From the NCBI GenBank assembly GCA_964030785.1, contig OZ034969.1:48743701-48807700 (forward strand): 64,000 nt of DNA, written 5' to 3'. Every line of letters starts with the position of its first letter. Within the stretch, counting starts at the first letter, position 1. Made by a program: the position numbers and the translations under genes. The notes beneath the pieces are model-generated. The model was not told the origin of the DNA and did no database searches. It worked only from the letters and a program-made list of their open reading frames with translations. Shown here piece after piece: positions 31,301 through 58,254 of this stretch. This DNA comes from Siderastrea siderea. Its lineage: Eukaryota > Cnidaria > Anthozoa > Scleractinia > Rhizangiidae.

Positions 31301-33658
31301 CTGGAACATGGTCCCAAAGGTGTACACCTATATACAACAGGTTGAAGTTTCAACCCATTTTCACTAGTAATAGATACTTATACTACAGTTTATCAGTCTT
31401 AATTTTCAGAAATTATGTTTTTCAGAGGTCAGAAAAGTCCTTACGAAAATCTCAAAGCAGAGTGGTTGTGAGAGTTTAACGGAGTGGATCAGACCCTGTG
31501 AAAACCACTTGTACTGGAGTGCGACAACCACTCTGTGTGGAACAGGGAGAATAATTTGGGCAAAATTCAAGTCCTTTTTGAGCCACATTATAAACAAGCA
31601 TGATAACTTGGATGATCCCCTCTTCAACAGATGTGGGCATGGAAGCAACATCCAGCACAGAAAGTGGTTCCTTCCTAGTATGATTTATTTTTATGCTGTA
31701 TGCTAAATATTGTATAAAAGAATAATATTAGACTTCTTTATTCCCCACTTGATGTTTGTCGAGTCTAATTTTGGACAACTGCCATTTCATTGTCAAAGAA
31801 ATCCATTATTATTCAGTTTACATTCGCCATGCTAAGTATTGGCTGGGTATGTATCTAAAAGCAATAATACCATTCATGAAAATCTCCCTCGCTGAACCCA
31901 ATAATGTGGTAAAATTATTGCTGATGATGATTGCCCATGAAATACTTTTATTTTTCCAGACTCTGTGGTCTATGAGAAAGTTGTTGCTGCCCTTACAGAG
32001 ACAAGACTTGTAAAAGGCATAATGCAGGCCTCTCCGATTGCCCAGACAAGTTGTCTAGAAGGTTTTCATTCTGTCCTGAACCACTTCTGTCCGAAAATGA
32101 TATCATTCTCATACGTAGGGATGCTTTGCAGGTTTGTGTTTACTAATGGCATGTACTGACTAACTGCATCAAGTTGCTGATCTATATCACAACTGTTTAT
32201 ACAAAGTCAACTGTTTTATTTTTTTTCTTAGTCCAGATGAATAACATTAAATGCTCAAGCCCTCCATATCTTCTCATGTGGACAGCTCATGTTTCATCAG
32301 CTGAACTGCCAGTGTAAAATGATTAATTTTTTTGATCAAATCACTCTGTGAAAGTTTCAATAAATAAGTCTGTTTGTTTCAGAAGTAGAAACAGTTTCCT
32401 TATTTTGTTTACATGGGACCAAGACCTTTCCACAAGTGAATGAAAAAATTCAGCCAATTTTTTTAATGCCTGGTCAATAAAAAAACTACATATGTATATA
32501 CTAATGTTCAGATATCTTTTACTACTCCAGGCATATACTTGCTGCCATGCACTTTAACTACAATCTTGTGAGAGATACTAAAATAAAGGTAGATGGATCA
32601 AGTCAGGTTAAAGTGATCTACCCAAAATTCAAGAACGGAGAAGCCTCTGTCCGAGATGTCAGGATACAACCCCGATTTGGTAATTTTTGTTGCTTTAGTT
32701 TGAATGCAATGTTCTTGGTGACTAGAACCAGTAAAATACCTCACTATGATGGTCTGAAAAGGATACCCCCTCCACCCCCCCCCCCCCACCTACACGACAA
32801 ATACTAACAACAGAAATTACACTAATTCTAGACTAAAAAGTGCCTCTTTTTATGATTTCATTTCAGACTATGTTGAAGACATATACCAGACTTTCATAGA
32901 AGCTGCCAAGACAGGTACTTCCTTAAAAGAGGCTAATAAGGAGCTGAAGGAGATGACTCCCCTTCCCATGAACACAATGCTAGAGAAAGAACCTCGAGAA
33001 GAAGCACTGGAAAAGAGAAAGAAAAGGAAAGAGATGACAGTAAAAAATGTTCCACCAACAACACCATGTAAGTTGAAAGGGATATTTGGAGTAAACAAAC
33101 TTATGCATATAATAGGCCATTTCCGAGTTGTCTTCTACCTCTTTTTCAAAGCGAGTCTCGGTGCATAGCCTTTTATATGAAAATGAATTTTCATTCACAT
33201 GCAGATAAAACTCATTTTCATATGAAAGGTTTCGCATGAAGCCTTGCTTTGAAAAAGAGGCACAAGACAATTTGGAAATGCCCTATTTTTTCTGTCATGA
33301 AAACATTTGGCTTTTTCATACACGTAGAACCACAAATTTAGTACAGAATTTTTCTGGAATAAAAATAAATTAATTGGGTGTTGTTGCTATATTATACTGT
33401 CATATTATGAAACGTAATCATATTCACTTGAAAACACAAAACAAAATCTCAAACACTGTACATTTCATTTCAGTGGCCAAAGTATTGGAGCATGAATCAA
33501 CTTCATCTAAGAAGAGAAAGAGGGAATCGGTGTCGAGTGGAACTACTTCTAAGAGGAAGAAGCCATCAGCTGAATCCACACCAAAAATGTGCCGCACATG
33601 TAAAAGACCAGTGAAGGGGCACAAAAGGGGGGAGTGTCCTAAGAATCAAGCCAGTTAG
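28363..33658 (+). CDS. Kolobok transposase, THAP domain plus DDE core, 12 exons
   Basis: Exons: 28363-28711, 28815-28997, 29278-29419, 29691-29961, 30076-30427, 30591-30788, 31028-31214, 31426-31677, 31960-32131, 32531-32679, 32867-33067, 33474-33658. All junctions are GT-AG and in phase; the frame-corrected product is about 879 residues. Order: THAP zinc finger (CVVYGC near the start, CSCHF later), acidic linker, a CHTC zinc-type motif, MAVVTTWCQNPKC, then the catalytic core with SGDGRHDSMGHS, FISDRHVSI and LEGFHS as likely acidic triad sites plus DLWHLKK, and a basic tail with CRTCKRPVKGHKRGECP. Role: binds the terminal repeats and cuts and pastes the element at TTAA. One lesion: an extra base in TCTCCCC (about 28421-28427) shifts the frame inside the THAP domain, so this copy is broken unless that is an assembly error. 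Confidence 0.88.
33115..33282. mobile_element. Nested foldback element in the last transposase intron
   Basis: GGCCATTTCCGAGTTGTC on the left and GACAATTTGGAAATGCC on the right are inverted repeats that continue through CTCTTTTTCAAAGC / GCTTTGAAAAAGAG. The 168-bp palindrome interrupts an intron only and should not affect coding. Confidence 0.8.
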
Positions 33659-33937
33659 ATGATAAACATTTTACATTCGTTGAAAACATATCGCGTAATG
33701 TTAAATGACAGAAAATGATTTGGTCATGTTTTTTGCATGATATAACAATGCTTAAATGAAAGTGACGGCAGGATGTCATCATAAAATTATACATGGCATT
33801 CAGCACTGCAACAACAACATAGAAAGCCAATGGAAACAAATTTATTGTACATGTGTGAATAAAAATTAGTAAATATTACTGGAATACTAGAAATTACTGC
33901 AACCATAATAATGAGACATCTGTGGTACATTTCAACC

Positions 33938-35296
33938 TCATTCGTCCTCTTCGTAACCAGTGAAGGTATTACCTTCAGAGCCAAATTCCTTTCTTATAAC
34001 ATGATAAGCACATGCTGGCAGAGGAAAACGCTGGGCTCCTAGATATCCATACACCAACTGAGTGAACTCCCTGTATGCTGTTACACGAAGGAACCTATGA
34101 AATTGGAAATATATTTGCAATAGTTAGCATCATCATCAAAATCATCATCGTTGTACTGTCATTACCACACTTTCCTGAGGCTCTTGAAGAGTAAAAAAAT
34201 CTAGACTTGGATGCGAATCTATGGCTGTAATTTACTAGAGATTAAATAAATCATTTTTGGATAATTGGGGACATTTCCTATTAAAAATTCTGTCAAATAT
34301 TATATGATTATAAAAACCCTTATTACATATTTGATACAGTTCAAGAATTGTAAGTAGGCATATTACACTTGTAAATACAGTGGGGCTAGACGAATGGAAG
34401 GAAACCAACTTCTAATGAAAAGCTGTCAATAGCATAAATGTAACATACACAATTCCACAAAGGCTAGAGGGGAAACATTCCATTTTTGGAACAAGTCACG
34501 ATTTAAAAACAAGGATCTTTTTAAAACATTGACAGGAGCAGCTTTTCTTCATTTGGGAAACCTACTGCTTGTTTGCAGCAGAATGTTTGGGAGACATTCC
34601 ACTAAATGTTATTTATAATAAATTATGATCACAAAAGCAAAACAGTAATCAGAGGCAAACTTACTCGTCTTCTGTTCCTGTTTGCCTGTATCTTCTGCCA
34701 TCTTGTGTTTTGTATTTTGCTGCTGCGGATCGCAGAGACCAACGGTTCAAACACACGGTACTAAAGCCCGGGTGCTGTGTAACACAGCTTGGCGAGGAGT
34801 CTGTTTCTCGAAGAACCAAGTCGCTGGCAAGTGACTTCACGCAACCTTCGAGTTCTTGGCAACACTGACATTCCCTGCAATTTTGGAGTAGCTCAACACG
34901 GCAGTTCCCACACTTGCACCTGAAAAAAATAGCCACCAGCTCGTTAGTCTTTACTTTTGGTAGTAGTTTTAACAGTCAAAAGCAAAATTAAATGTTGTTT
35001 ACACAATGGCGGCCAATATCACAAACTTACCAGTTGCTGTGTGCAACGACTCTTTCAAGTCGGTTTTGCAACTCCTGTTCTCGCTCTTCGATGCACTTTT
35101 TTTCCCGATTATATTCTTCAAGCCATTCGTCGTCGGCTAGTGGCTCCTCTGAGTACGGTAATCCCTCCCAGTCGCTTCCACTTGCGTGCTTTGGGTTTGT
35201 CAATTGATCAAACTCGACCTCTTCTGCGTACGAGTCTGTAGAGATGCTACTCTCGCCATCTTCGGACAACAAGTCATCGTCGCTCGTACGATCCAT
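33938..35296 (-). CDS. P2X7 ballast-domain protein carried by the Kolobok element
   Basis: Three exons, all GT-AG and in phase: 35031-35296, 34665-34919, 33938-34094; 225 residues plus stop, no lesion. Residues 1-88 are acidic and charged (MDRTSDDDLLSEDGE, a Glu/Arg-rich helix). Residues from about 89 match the cytoplasmic ballast domain of P2X7: WCKCGNC, CRECQCCQE, CVTQHPGFSTVCLNRWSL, TAYREFTQLVYGYLG, PLPACAYHVIRKEF, TGY near the end. In P2X7 these cysteines hold a zinc cluster and the fold binds GDP/GTP. No P2X channel membrane segments are present, so this is a soluble stand-alone version. Its start lies just inside the right terminal repeat, and it faces the transposase gene. Role unknown; accessory in transposition or regulation is possible. 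An in-frame upstream extension to 35509 exists, but the chosen ATG fits the acidic start. Confidence 0.85.
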
Positions 35297-35451
35297 CAGT
35301 ATTTTCAAGGATTTTTTCCTTGAATCGAAGTTCAGTGATGAAAATATTGATTTTCTGAGGTAAAACACAAAGAACACGCAAACACGAAGACACCTAACAC
35401 GCAAACACGCGACTGAAAACATGAAATCTTCGCTTTCGACCCTTCCTGAAG

Positions 35452-35459
35452 TGACGTCA
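35452..35459. promoter_or_regulatory. CRE-like box TGACGTCA near the ballast gene start
   Basis: Same box and flanking CCTTCCTGAA as at the other end of the element, about 156 bp upstream of the ballast ATG on the minus strand. Confidence 0.55.
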
Positions 35460-35495
35460 TCGGGTACCAAGCCCCAAGCGCACGGCCAGCCTTGA

Positions 35496-35635
35496 AGGGC
35501 GCGGCTCAAGCGGGAACTTCAAACCGAATTTTCAGGGTGAAAACAGGTCGAAATGCCAAAAAAACAATTTGGGCAGTTATGTACGCTTCATAAACTTACT
35601 AAAACCAGAAAAACCCTGCAGGCCACATAGACACT
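35496..35635 (-). repeat. Right terminal inverted repeat of the Kolobok element
   Basis: Reverse complement of 28093-28232 with few mismatches, ending CACATAGACACT before TTAA. Confidence 0.92.
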
Positions 35636-35639
35636 TTAA

Positions 35640-36377
35640 GAAAAAAAAAAAGACTTAAGTAGTTCTTGGTTTCCGGTATGTAAGGAATTAAATGTATGTA
35701 AACGTATTACCGGTGACAGATGACTATTCACGAGAATGTCCGGTATTTGACAGATTGGTTTTGAAAACTGACAAAATTAATACCAACTTGAGAACTTCGT
35801 TTTGTTGACAGTTCGCCTTTTGTAATCGGTGACCTTTGTACGAGTTTTAGCGAGGCGCTTTTCAGAGAGAGAGAAAACCCTATAGCTTTACCTGGAGAAA
35901 TAAATCGTTCTTAAACCGTGATATCGTGAAGTACGGCCCCTAGGCATTCACGACAAATGTTTCAGCCTTCAGGCAAGGGCTCCATTTGGATCCTAACGAC
36001 ACGAGTGCAGGCTACTTGCAATCTATTGTTATAATAGCGATGAAATTCATTTTGAATATTTAATTAGCCTCATCACGAAAGGCAGCGAATTTCAGATATT
36101 CACGGGAATCCAGTGGCTTCTGTTCCGAAATCGAGAAAATGGACACTATGAAGATTCAAAGCTAGCAAAACAAGCTATGATGTGCAGTTGTGTCTGTTGG
36201 CCACACGACACCAAAATGACTAAGTCAAGTCCCCTGTCAAGTGACGGACGACTACTAGCGACGACTACGACGAAAATGAAAAACAGAAAACGTCCATTAT
36301 ATGAGTCGGCGACGTGCGCATGCGCACGACGGCGCATAGTCTAGTGACTTAGAAGTGAAGCTGTCTAATATCTTGAG
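35640..36377. other. No gene recognised between transposon and kinase stop
   Basis: The 3' flank of the eIF2-alpha kinase. No clear AATAAA signal could be assigned. A short GA-rich/CGACGACTACGACG patch lies at 36240-36275. Confidence 0.4.
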
Positions 36378-51344
<14,967 letters not shown>

Positions 51345-52528
51345 CTAAATGTTAATTGATTCAACAAAATTAACCCAGTGCAGATTCTAGCATTTTTGTT
51401 CCCTCTTTATATCTTAAGATTCTCATCCAAATGCATGAATTGGCATATTCTGTGAGAGCACAATAACAGATGTTTCAGTTACACAGTCATAACAAAATAA
51501 ACTCAATTTAGTTATACATATACCAAATGTAATTTACTTTCTTGTTTTGTCCAGAAACATGCACAAAAAGGGAAGCCCCCGGAACTCCAAGGCTCAAAAT
51601 ATACGCCTCATTTATCAGTTGCTGACACTCAGATAAACCATTTCTTTGAGGAAAATGCTATATTCTGTCTGAGGTCACAAACAATTAACTTGTTGCCCCC
51701 AATGTCCAGTCCATTTGAGTCGAGTCTTCTAGACTTCCAACCTTTTAAATGTTGTTCAACAATTGGTCCGCCCACCATTTTTCAAAGCATGTAACTTTGA
51801 CTGACCAACAAACTCTTTACAGGGTCCCCTAAAACCTTCAAATGTAAGTGTACGTGCGGTGGAGGCATAATTTGCAATAACCTAGCCATATCTGTCAAAA
51901 TATAAGCCCTCTGCTGTCCCCACCCCCAAAGAATATCAAATGTTAATTAGTAATCAATCAATCATCATGACCTTGAACAACCTACTGCGACCAAACTTTT
52001 GCCGAACTAAAAGAAAGCACCCTACAGTAGGTGGTAACCCTTGCACAAAATGTCGATTACCACATAAAGTCTACAGAAATTGCAAAATTAACTTTTTTGT
52101 TAAGTGATGTGACATTAGCGAGTCAAACAAACGGGATGTGAATGAGCTGTGCAGGTGATTAAGATGTGCAAGAGTTTACGAATTAGTAAGCTTGGCCACT
52201 ACTCAATGCCATTACCAATAGTGCACTCTGCACTAAAAACCACTCTGCAATTCACCTTTAAGGGAGGCAGTATGATTGTCAGTACAGTTAGGATACCAAA
52301 CTTGAAATCCATTCAAGTTCAAGTCCTGCTCTGACCACTAACTGGAGTTGTTCTCGGTACTCCCAAGTTCAACTCCTCAGCCACACCTGTAATTAGCCAC
52401 CTGGTCTGGCTCCCACCTGAGTTGGGGTTCTTAACTCTATTATGTTCAGTTGGATTTACATTTATTATTTTGTTCCATGGACCCTGAAAACCCTCTTACT
52501 GGGAGTGGTTAATTAAACAATTATTTAA
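51345..52528. other. Upstream of the first recognised kinase exon; no gene seen
   Basis: The kinase exon 51240-51344 needs a preceding exon ending in phase 2; none was found here. The stretch is AT-rich. Short plus frames have no features. Confidence 0.4.
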
Positions 52529-53714
52529 GGTATCAGCCACCCTTCAGGACCGTTTGCACGCGGATTGTTGTAGTTTTTATTGTTTTCATGAAAAACCATA
52601 TAAACTATACATTTTTGGCAGCCTAATATTTCCAGAAAATGACGTTTTATTCAAAAAGAGGCAAAAGTTCAATGCTTTCGGAAAATGGGAAGGTTTATTC
52701 ACACATAAAGGTCTTCATAGATTAGGTTTCTCTTTCACTCCCTCCAGGGTAAAAGAAAACAAAATGATTTACACTGCAACAATCTGGCCAAAGTTCAGCC
52801 AAATCGGTCAACTGGCTGTCGACCTGGAGTTAAAAACGCACATACAACTCGCCAAAATTTAACTTTCGAGAAAAAAAGGAAAATACATTTTCTGTGGCGT
52901 TTGCCAGAATGAGATTATGACACCTAAATGTCCAGTGAGTTCTATTTTGATCGATACCAGAGAGAGATCAGCTTTCTCCAATAGAACTTTGACAGGTAAC
53001 ATGTAACAGGAGCAGTCTTATGCGGCGAGCGACAGAAAATAATTTACTTTCAATTGCTTCCACCACACTGCTCTTAGACATGAGAAAAAATTCGTCAATT
53101 TTGTTTTATTTATGAAATGTTTTCCTTAATTTCAATATGTATCTCATGTAACAATTTGTCATGCATATTTCCTGAAATGCTGACCAGGTTGATAAAGATG
53201 CCAAATCATGGCAAAAATCCGGGGAAATCATTGATGCATCCACTTCCACCTGTCAATAAAATGAACCCTGATTGCTCTCTCCCAATTCACTATCCATTCT
53301 TTGTCAAGAGCATTCCTTTCCTTCAGTCTTGGTTTAGAAGGTGAAAACAGACACAACCCTTTCTCTTTAAGATGCATTTAGGTCAAGGAAAACTCTCATT
53401 ACTTTGTAAAAAAACAAAACAAAACAAAAACAGTTCTAACTAAATTTAACCACTTTGGAAGAATCTCAAATGTGATTGCAACCAGCACATGCTTTCGATT
53501 TCATGTGATCAAGATAACCAGTTGTGACAGAACTTGTCAGCGATCAATTAATTACCATAACTAACAAGGAAAAATCTTTTACTCCTAATAACTCTTGAAT
53601 GAGTCAGTATTTTCTTTTAAATTTTTGTTTGAAAGAAAGTTCTCGAAGAGATTTATCTCAACATGTAAAAATCTCAATTATGAAAAAATGACACCTTTTT
53701 CAGTGGCTGATACC
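52529..53714. mobile_element. TTAA-flanked element with GGTATCAGCCAC ends
   Basis: TTAA at 52525-52528 and 53715-53718 flanks GGTATCAGCCAC on the left and its complement (one mismatch, GTGGCTGATACC) on the right. 1186 bp. An open plus frame of 102 residues at 52554-52862 has no recognisable domain. A TTAA target is used by Kolobok and piggyBac; without a transposase the superfamily is undecided. Confidence 0.78.
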
Positions 53715-53718
53715 TTAA

Positions 53719-55940
53719 TTATTGATCATAGTTTTCAATTTACCTTGGTTAATCAAACATAATTGTAGAAGGACAAAATGATTTACAATAATTTGTCCAA
53801 ATGACTAAACATTAGGCGTCTTTATTTGTAGGAATGGACAAGGTCCTAAAGAGCCATTGTTGATGAGATCATTGATAATAATATTTTATTATTGTGCAAA
53901 AATTTGCAGAAAAATCCATAAATTATAATAATGTTCAAATGATGATCCTTGTCAAAAATATCACCAGAACTGAGCAATGTCTCACATGTCTCACTTACAC
54001 AAGACTCATTCAGTGCATGTGATTACAGAACTTGTTATCATCAGCGATTACAAGTGGAGACAAATTTAATGTATTAAACTAAGTTATTCTCAGTATAAAC
54101 AACTAGAAAAGTAAAGTGTTAAAATCTACATTCAGACTTATTAACATGTTTATCAAATCAAAAGTAGGTTATATGTATGGTCGCTGTGTAAATTATGAAT
54201 CTTGTTGTGTATTATCTGTTCCAGAAACCTTAAAAAAAGTCAATTATTAGTACCCTGGGCAAAACAATTCAGGATAAGGTTAAATGATTGTAACTTTACC
54301 TAAATTCTATACAAGAAACAGCAAAAGATTGAAAACTTTGAGGAAACTACACACATGGAAAATTTTTAAAATTCCTCAATGTTAACAGTAAGACAGTGAA
54401 AAAGGTGGGAAAGTACCTGCGGCTGATATGTTTTTGCGCCAAAAATTCGCCTTGCTGGTGCAATGTTTACATTGTTTCATTTTTCCTAGACTGTCATTTT
54501 TCTTTAATAAAAAGAATGTATGGCTACAATATTCTCCAAATTTTTGCTTTTATAAGTTAAATTTGAACAATCTTTACTTCAAACAGAAACATAATTTCAA
54601 AAGTTTTGTCCCATAAACAGAGAAGAAAGCACAGAAAAGATGTTCTCCTCAACCAAATAAACGTTCTTGAATTTTTTAAAGCAGGTGCAATGGTATGGCT
54701 AGATTTTAATAATACATTAAAAATACTGCAAAAAGGTGGAGAATACTATAAACTAAATTCGCGACGAAGCCCAATACGGAACATATTTTCTCCCAAAGCC
54801 ATCACTGTAAAGCCGTAACGTTGTCTCAAAATTGAACTCAGTTTTTTATTGCAATGCATTGTCTGTTTTTCGCGAAAACAAACAAAAAGTCAGGGCAATA
54901 TAATTTCCGTTGATCAAAAGAGAAATTCTTACTCGTCGCGATAGGATTTTGCAGCAAAATGTTTGAATTCACCGCTATTTCAACCAAAAATTGCCTAATG
55001 AAACAAAAAAAAACTCTTTCAGTGCATGAACATAAATTTTTTCAAACAACTGGGATCGACAAAATAATAGAATAAGGTGAAAATCAACTTCTTTTCTAGG
55101 CTAGACCACAAATGATAATGCAAGACAGCGCGTGCATCGTGAAATAAAAACCTGAAAAACAAACTGTTTTAAAGAAAAATACACAGTTTTAAAGTTTTAG
55201 TACTTACATTTCGGGCAATCTGTCAAGGTAAGCTGCTTGTAGGGATGAACCACATTGTAACAAGAAAAGCCCCAGGGGCATTAGACCCCGCCGTTGTTCC
55301 CCCCCCCCCCCCCCTGCGGGGTGTAAAATATGTTACGGTCACTCAAGGTAAAAGCCCTTGCCTGTGTAGCGAAAGACACGACGAGTATTTGTTTGGCCGA
55401 GCAAAAACCAGAGGTCTGGGGCAAGTGACCACCAAAAAAATAAAAAAAACCACGGAAAAAAAATGGGTATTACTAGACCCCATCCTGACGGCGGGGTAAT
55501 AAAGGTTTTTCCAACTATATTACTGAGCAAAAACTAAACTCTTGCCAGTGGTTTTGTGAAGAAAAGTTTTGAAGTTTGACCTTGGCCGCATTGTCACGAC
55601 AGTTTTTGAACCAATCACAAGCCAGCATTTTGAGACGTCTTTATCACAAAATAACGTTGTCTCAAATGCAATCAAAAGAGACCACTGGATCGCGATAATT
55701 TAAAATAACAGGTAATGCACGAACCCTTTGAAAAGCTATAGCCAAATTCATCTCAGGAGCAAAACTACTGGAGTGAGTGCTAGAGCCGACTAATTTTTGC
55801 TTGCCAAACAGGTGGACTTTGTTCAAGGACTTTCCATTGCCAGCTCTCTCAAAAAGGTGAAGAAAGATATTGCATTACTTTGTTTTAAACAAATTCTCCA
55901 GTGAAGCAAACTAAAGGACTTTGTAAACATTCACTACAAT
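53719..55940. other. No supported gene; repeat-like ACCCCGCCGT segment
   Basis: Mostly AT-rich. At 55270-55500 the words GACCCCGCCGT and GACGGCGGGGTAATA form loose inverted ends around a C15 run, perhaps an element of about 230 bp. Several short frames are open by chance. Confidence 0.4.
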
Positions 55941-56006
55941 ATGGCGAATTTTTGGTGCAAGAACCTATGTGGCCACGCGTTTGCTTGCCCTTTTTCTGAT
56001 CTTAAG
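55941..56006 (+). CDS. Candidate first coding exon, Cys/His-containing
   Basis: An ATG starts MANFWCKNLCGHAFACPFSD and runs LK to a good donor GTAAAC. The C-x3-C-x-H-x4-C spacing hints at a zinc site. No following exon could be joined. It may be the start of an unknown plus-strand gene or chance. Confidence 0.22.
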
Positions 56007-56930
56007 GTAAACACTTGTGTATTTCAAAAAATTGCCATGTGTAAAATTTTCTTTTCTGTTATGTTGCCATTTTTATGGAATTTATATAAAGCATTTTTAA
56101 GTTAAAATTGTTTAACCTAATCTGAATTGTTTCACCCAGGGCCAGTACTAATTACCTGTACGTTCATGTTAACTCTAGTAAAGTTAATAATCCTTAACAC
56201 AAAATGCTTTGAGATTCTGCCATTTACCTGGAAACAAAGGAGTCTGATGATGCCAAAGATGGTACACCCTACAGAAAGACAGAAAAGACTCAGCTATAAA
56301 TACCATAATAGATTCAAAATATTGTTGCAAGAAACAGAAATTTTAACACAATTCAACCATTGCTACCGGTACTTTGCAGTTAAAGGGTAAAAATAGTACA
56401 GTCAAATTTAACCTGCGATCAGGCATTCTTTTTTTTTTTTTTACTAAAAACGCTTGATCGTAGGTTAAGTGAAATTAATCCCAATCCTGTTGCTGATCTT
56501 TGATCTGACAAAATAAAGCTGTATAATCACTGGTTCTGAGTTGCTCTTGCAAGACCGATGCAATCTGTTATCAACCATCTCATGGACAAGATCTTGTGGA
56601 TGTTGCACAGGACACCCAGCCTGATGTGCAGACCAATTCAGTGGCAAAATAATTATAAGGATTTGTAGGGAACAAGATCGCTAGCCAGGAAATGAAAATG
56701 AGAGTGAATGGCCAATAAAGTTCACAAAGCAGATCAAACATTGTCTAAAATTGAGTAGTTGTACGCACAATCAGAGTTGAAATAGTGAAGTGAAAAGATT
56801 TTACTCTGACTTATTTTTACTGGTTCATATTCCGAGGGAAAAATTCTTGTCTCGCTCAGTCAGTTGTGTAGCTGTTTTCTTTTCTTCGCTCGTAAATTTT
56901 AGTGTTTCGATCTTGTTTATTTCGTTCGTT

Positions 56931-57750
56931 ATGGCCGCAGCTGCCGGAAAACGCAAGACAAAGGGCCCATCTTTGCCTTCGGGTTTTGTTTATGATCTGC
57001 CATCCTTGGAACGGCCACCACACAGCGCTCCGTCCGCATCATCTGCGCTGCAGAACGACGCCATAACTCCACGTGGTTCTCCAGCTTCAAACGCTGCTCC
57101 TGGCAATTCTTCAGATTTACAGCTTAACCTTCAACTTGAGAAACAGCAGCTAGAGATCCATCTCTTAGAGCTTGAGGTGCAAGCACGTTCAAAAAGCACG
57201 TTCTTTGATGCCAAGTAGCCCTTCAAAGCCGCCCACTATTCCTTTGCTGGTACAGTTCGTGCCGGCGTTAACACCGCTAAGTCGCAAGGTCAGCTTGACC
57301 ACAATATGCGTATTGTGCACCCACAAGAATGGCCTCATTTACACGTTCCATTCCGCCTCTCGCAGAAGAAATTTAAAGACCTTTTGACCGCAGAGTTTGT
57401 TTATGGTTATCTGGATATTCTGACTTCAGAAACCCAGCTAAACAAGCCTTAATGCAACAACACTTGATGTCTCTCATGCGTCTCGCATCCAAGTATCACT
57501 AGGATACCGTTCTATCTTTTCACACTGCAGTCTTGGACTGCATCAAAGCCAGGCTCGCCAACTGGGGTGACGACTTCAGCGAAGTTGAGCGCTTCAATAT
57601 TACCGAGACAAACCGTCTTCCCGTGAAACCGCCTGCTGCGAGCAACAACAACACCCACTCCACCGCCAACACTAGCAACCGGCAGGGAGTGGAACACATT
57701 TGTGCATACTGCAAACTTCTGGATCACAACATAGCTTCATGCCCTACCTG
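56931..57750 (+). pseudogene. Gag-like ORF of the Ngaro-type element
   Basis: Starts MAAAAGKRKTKGPSLPSGFV, continues with a Leu/Glu-rich helix LQLNLQLEKQQLEIHLLELE, and after frameshifts (near 57200 and 57415) reads FRLSQKKFKDLLTAEFVYGY and ends HICAYCKLLDHNIASCP, a C-x2-C-x4-H-x4-C zinc knuckle typical of nucleic acid-binding gag proteins. Broken in this copy. Confidence 0.7.
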
Positions 57751-58254
57751 ACCACTGCCACCCTCGTCCGATTGACTAGTTACTTCACCTCCACTTTCAA
57801 CCGTCACAGACCAATCCCATACTTTCGCCGATTCTTCGCTCCTCACCCCTCACGTTTTGACATCTCCACCTGGCAACTTTCACTCTCTCGCTCCCACTCG
57901 CATGCCGCAGTTGTTTGCCACATTCTTTGCTCAAAATCGCCATTCCCAAATGCCTTTGGTGCTCGTATTCCTGTTCCGTCTAAGTTGAATCTTCCTTTGT
58001 GGAAGTCCGCTCTCGACAACTATTCAGATCACGTTGTCGCTGATTTTTCTCACCTTCGGTTGGCCCATCAACTACCGCTCTGACGCCTTCCCCGCACCGT
58101 CATCATCTAACCATTCCTCAGCGGACCGCTTTCCTGACGCCATCGACTCTTTCTTGCTGACTGAGATCGAACATGCTGCCACGGCCAGGCCTTTTACATA
58201 CAATCATTTTCCGACCCCTCTGCAAACTTCCCTGCTTAAAACCGTTCCGAAAGA

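Larger units (their letters stand above)
28093..35635. mobile_element. Kolobok-type DNA transposon, near complete, two genes
   Basis: TTAA occurs directly outside both ends (28089-28092 and 35636-35639). The ends read AGTGYCTATGTGGCCTGCAG and are inverted repeats of about 140 bp with roughly eight mismatches. TTAA duplication, ends of the form RR...YY and a THAP-type transposase are the known hallmarks of the Kolobok superfamily. It carries the transposase gene on plus (28363-33658) and a second gene on minus (33938-35296), convergent and 279 bp apart at their stops. Only one coding lesion is seen. A small inverted-repeat element is nested in the last transposase intron. Confidence 0.92.
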
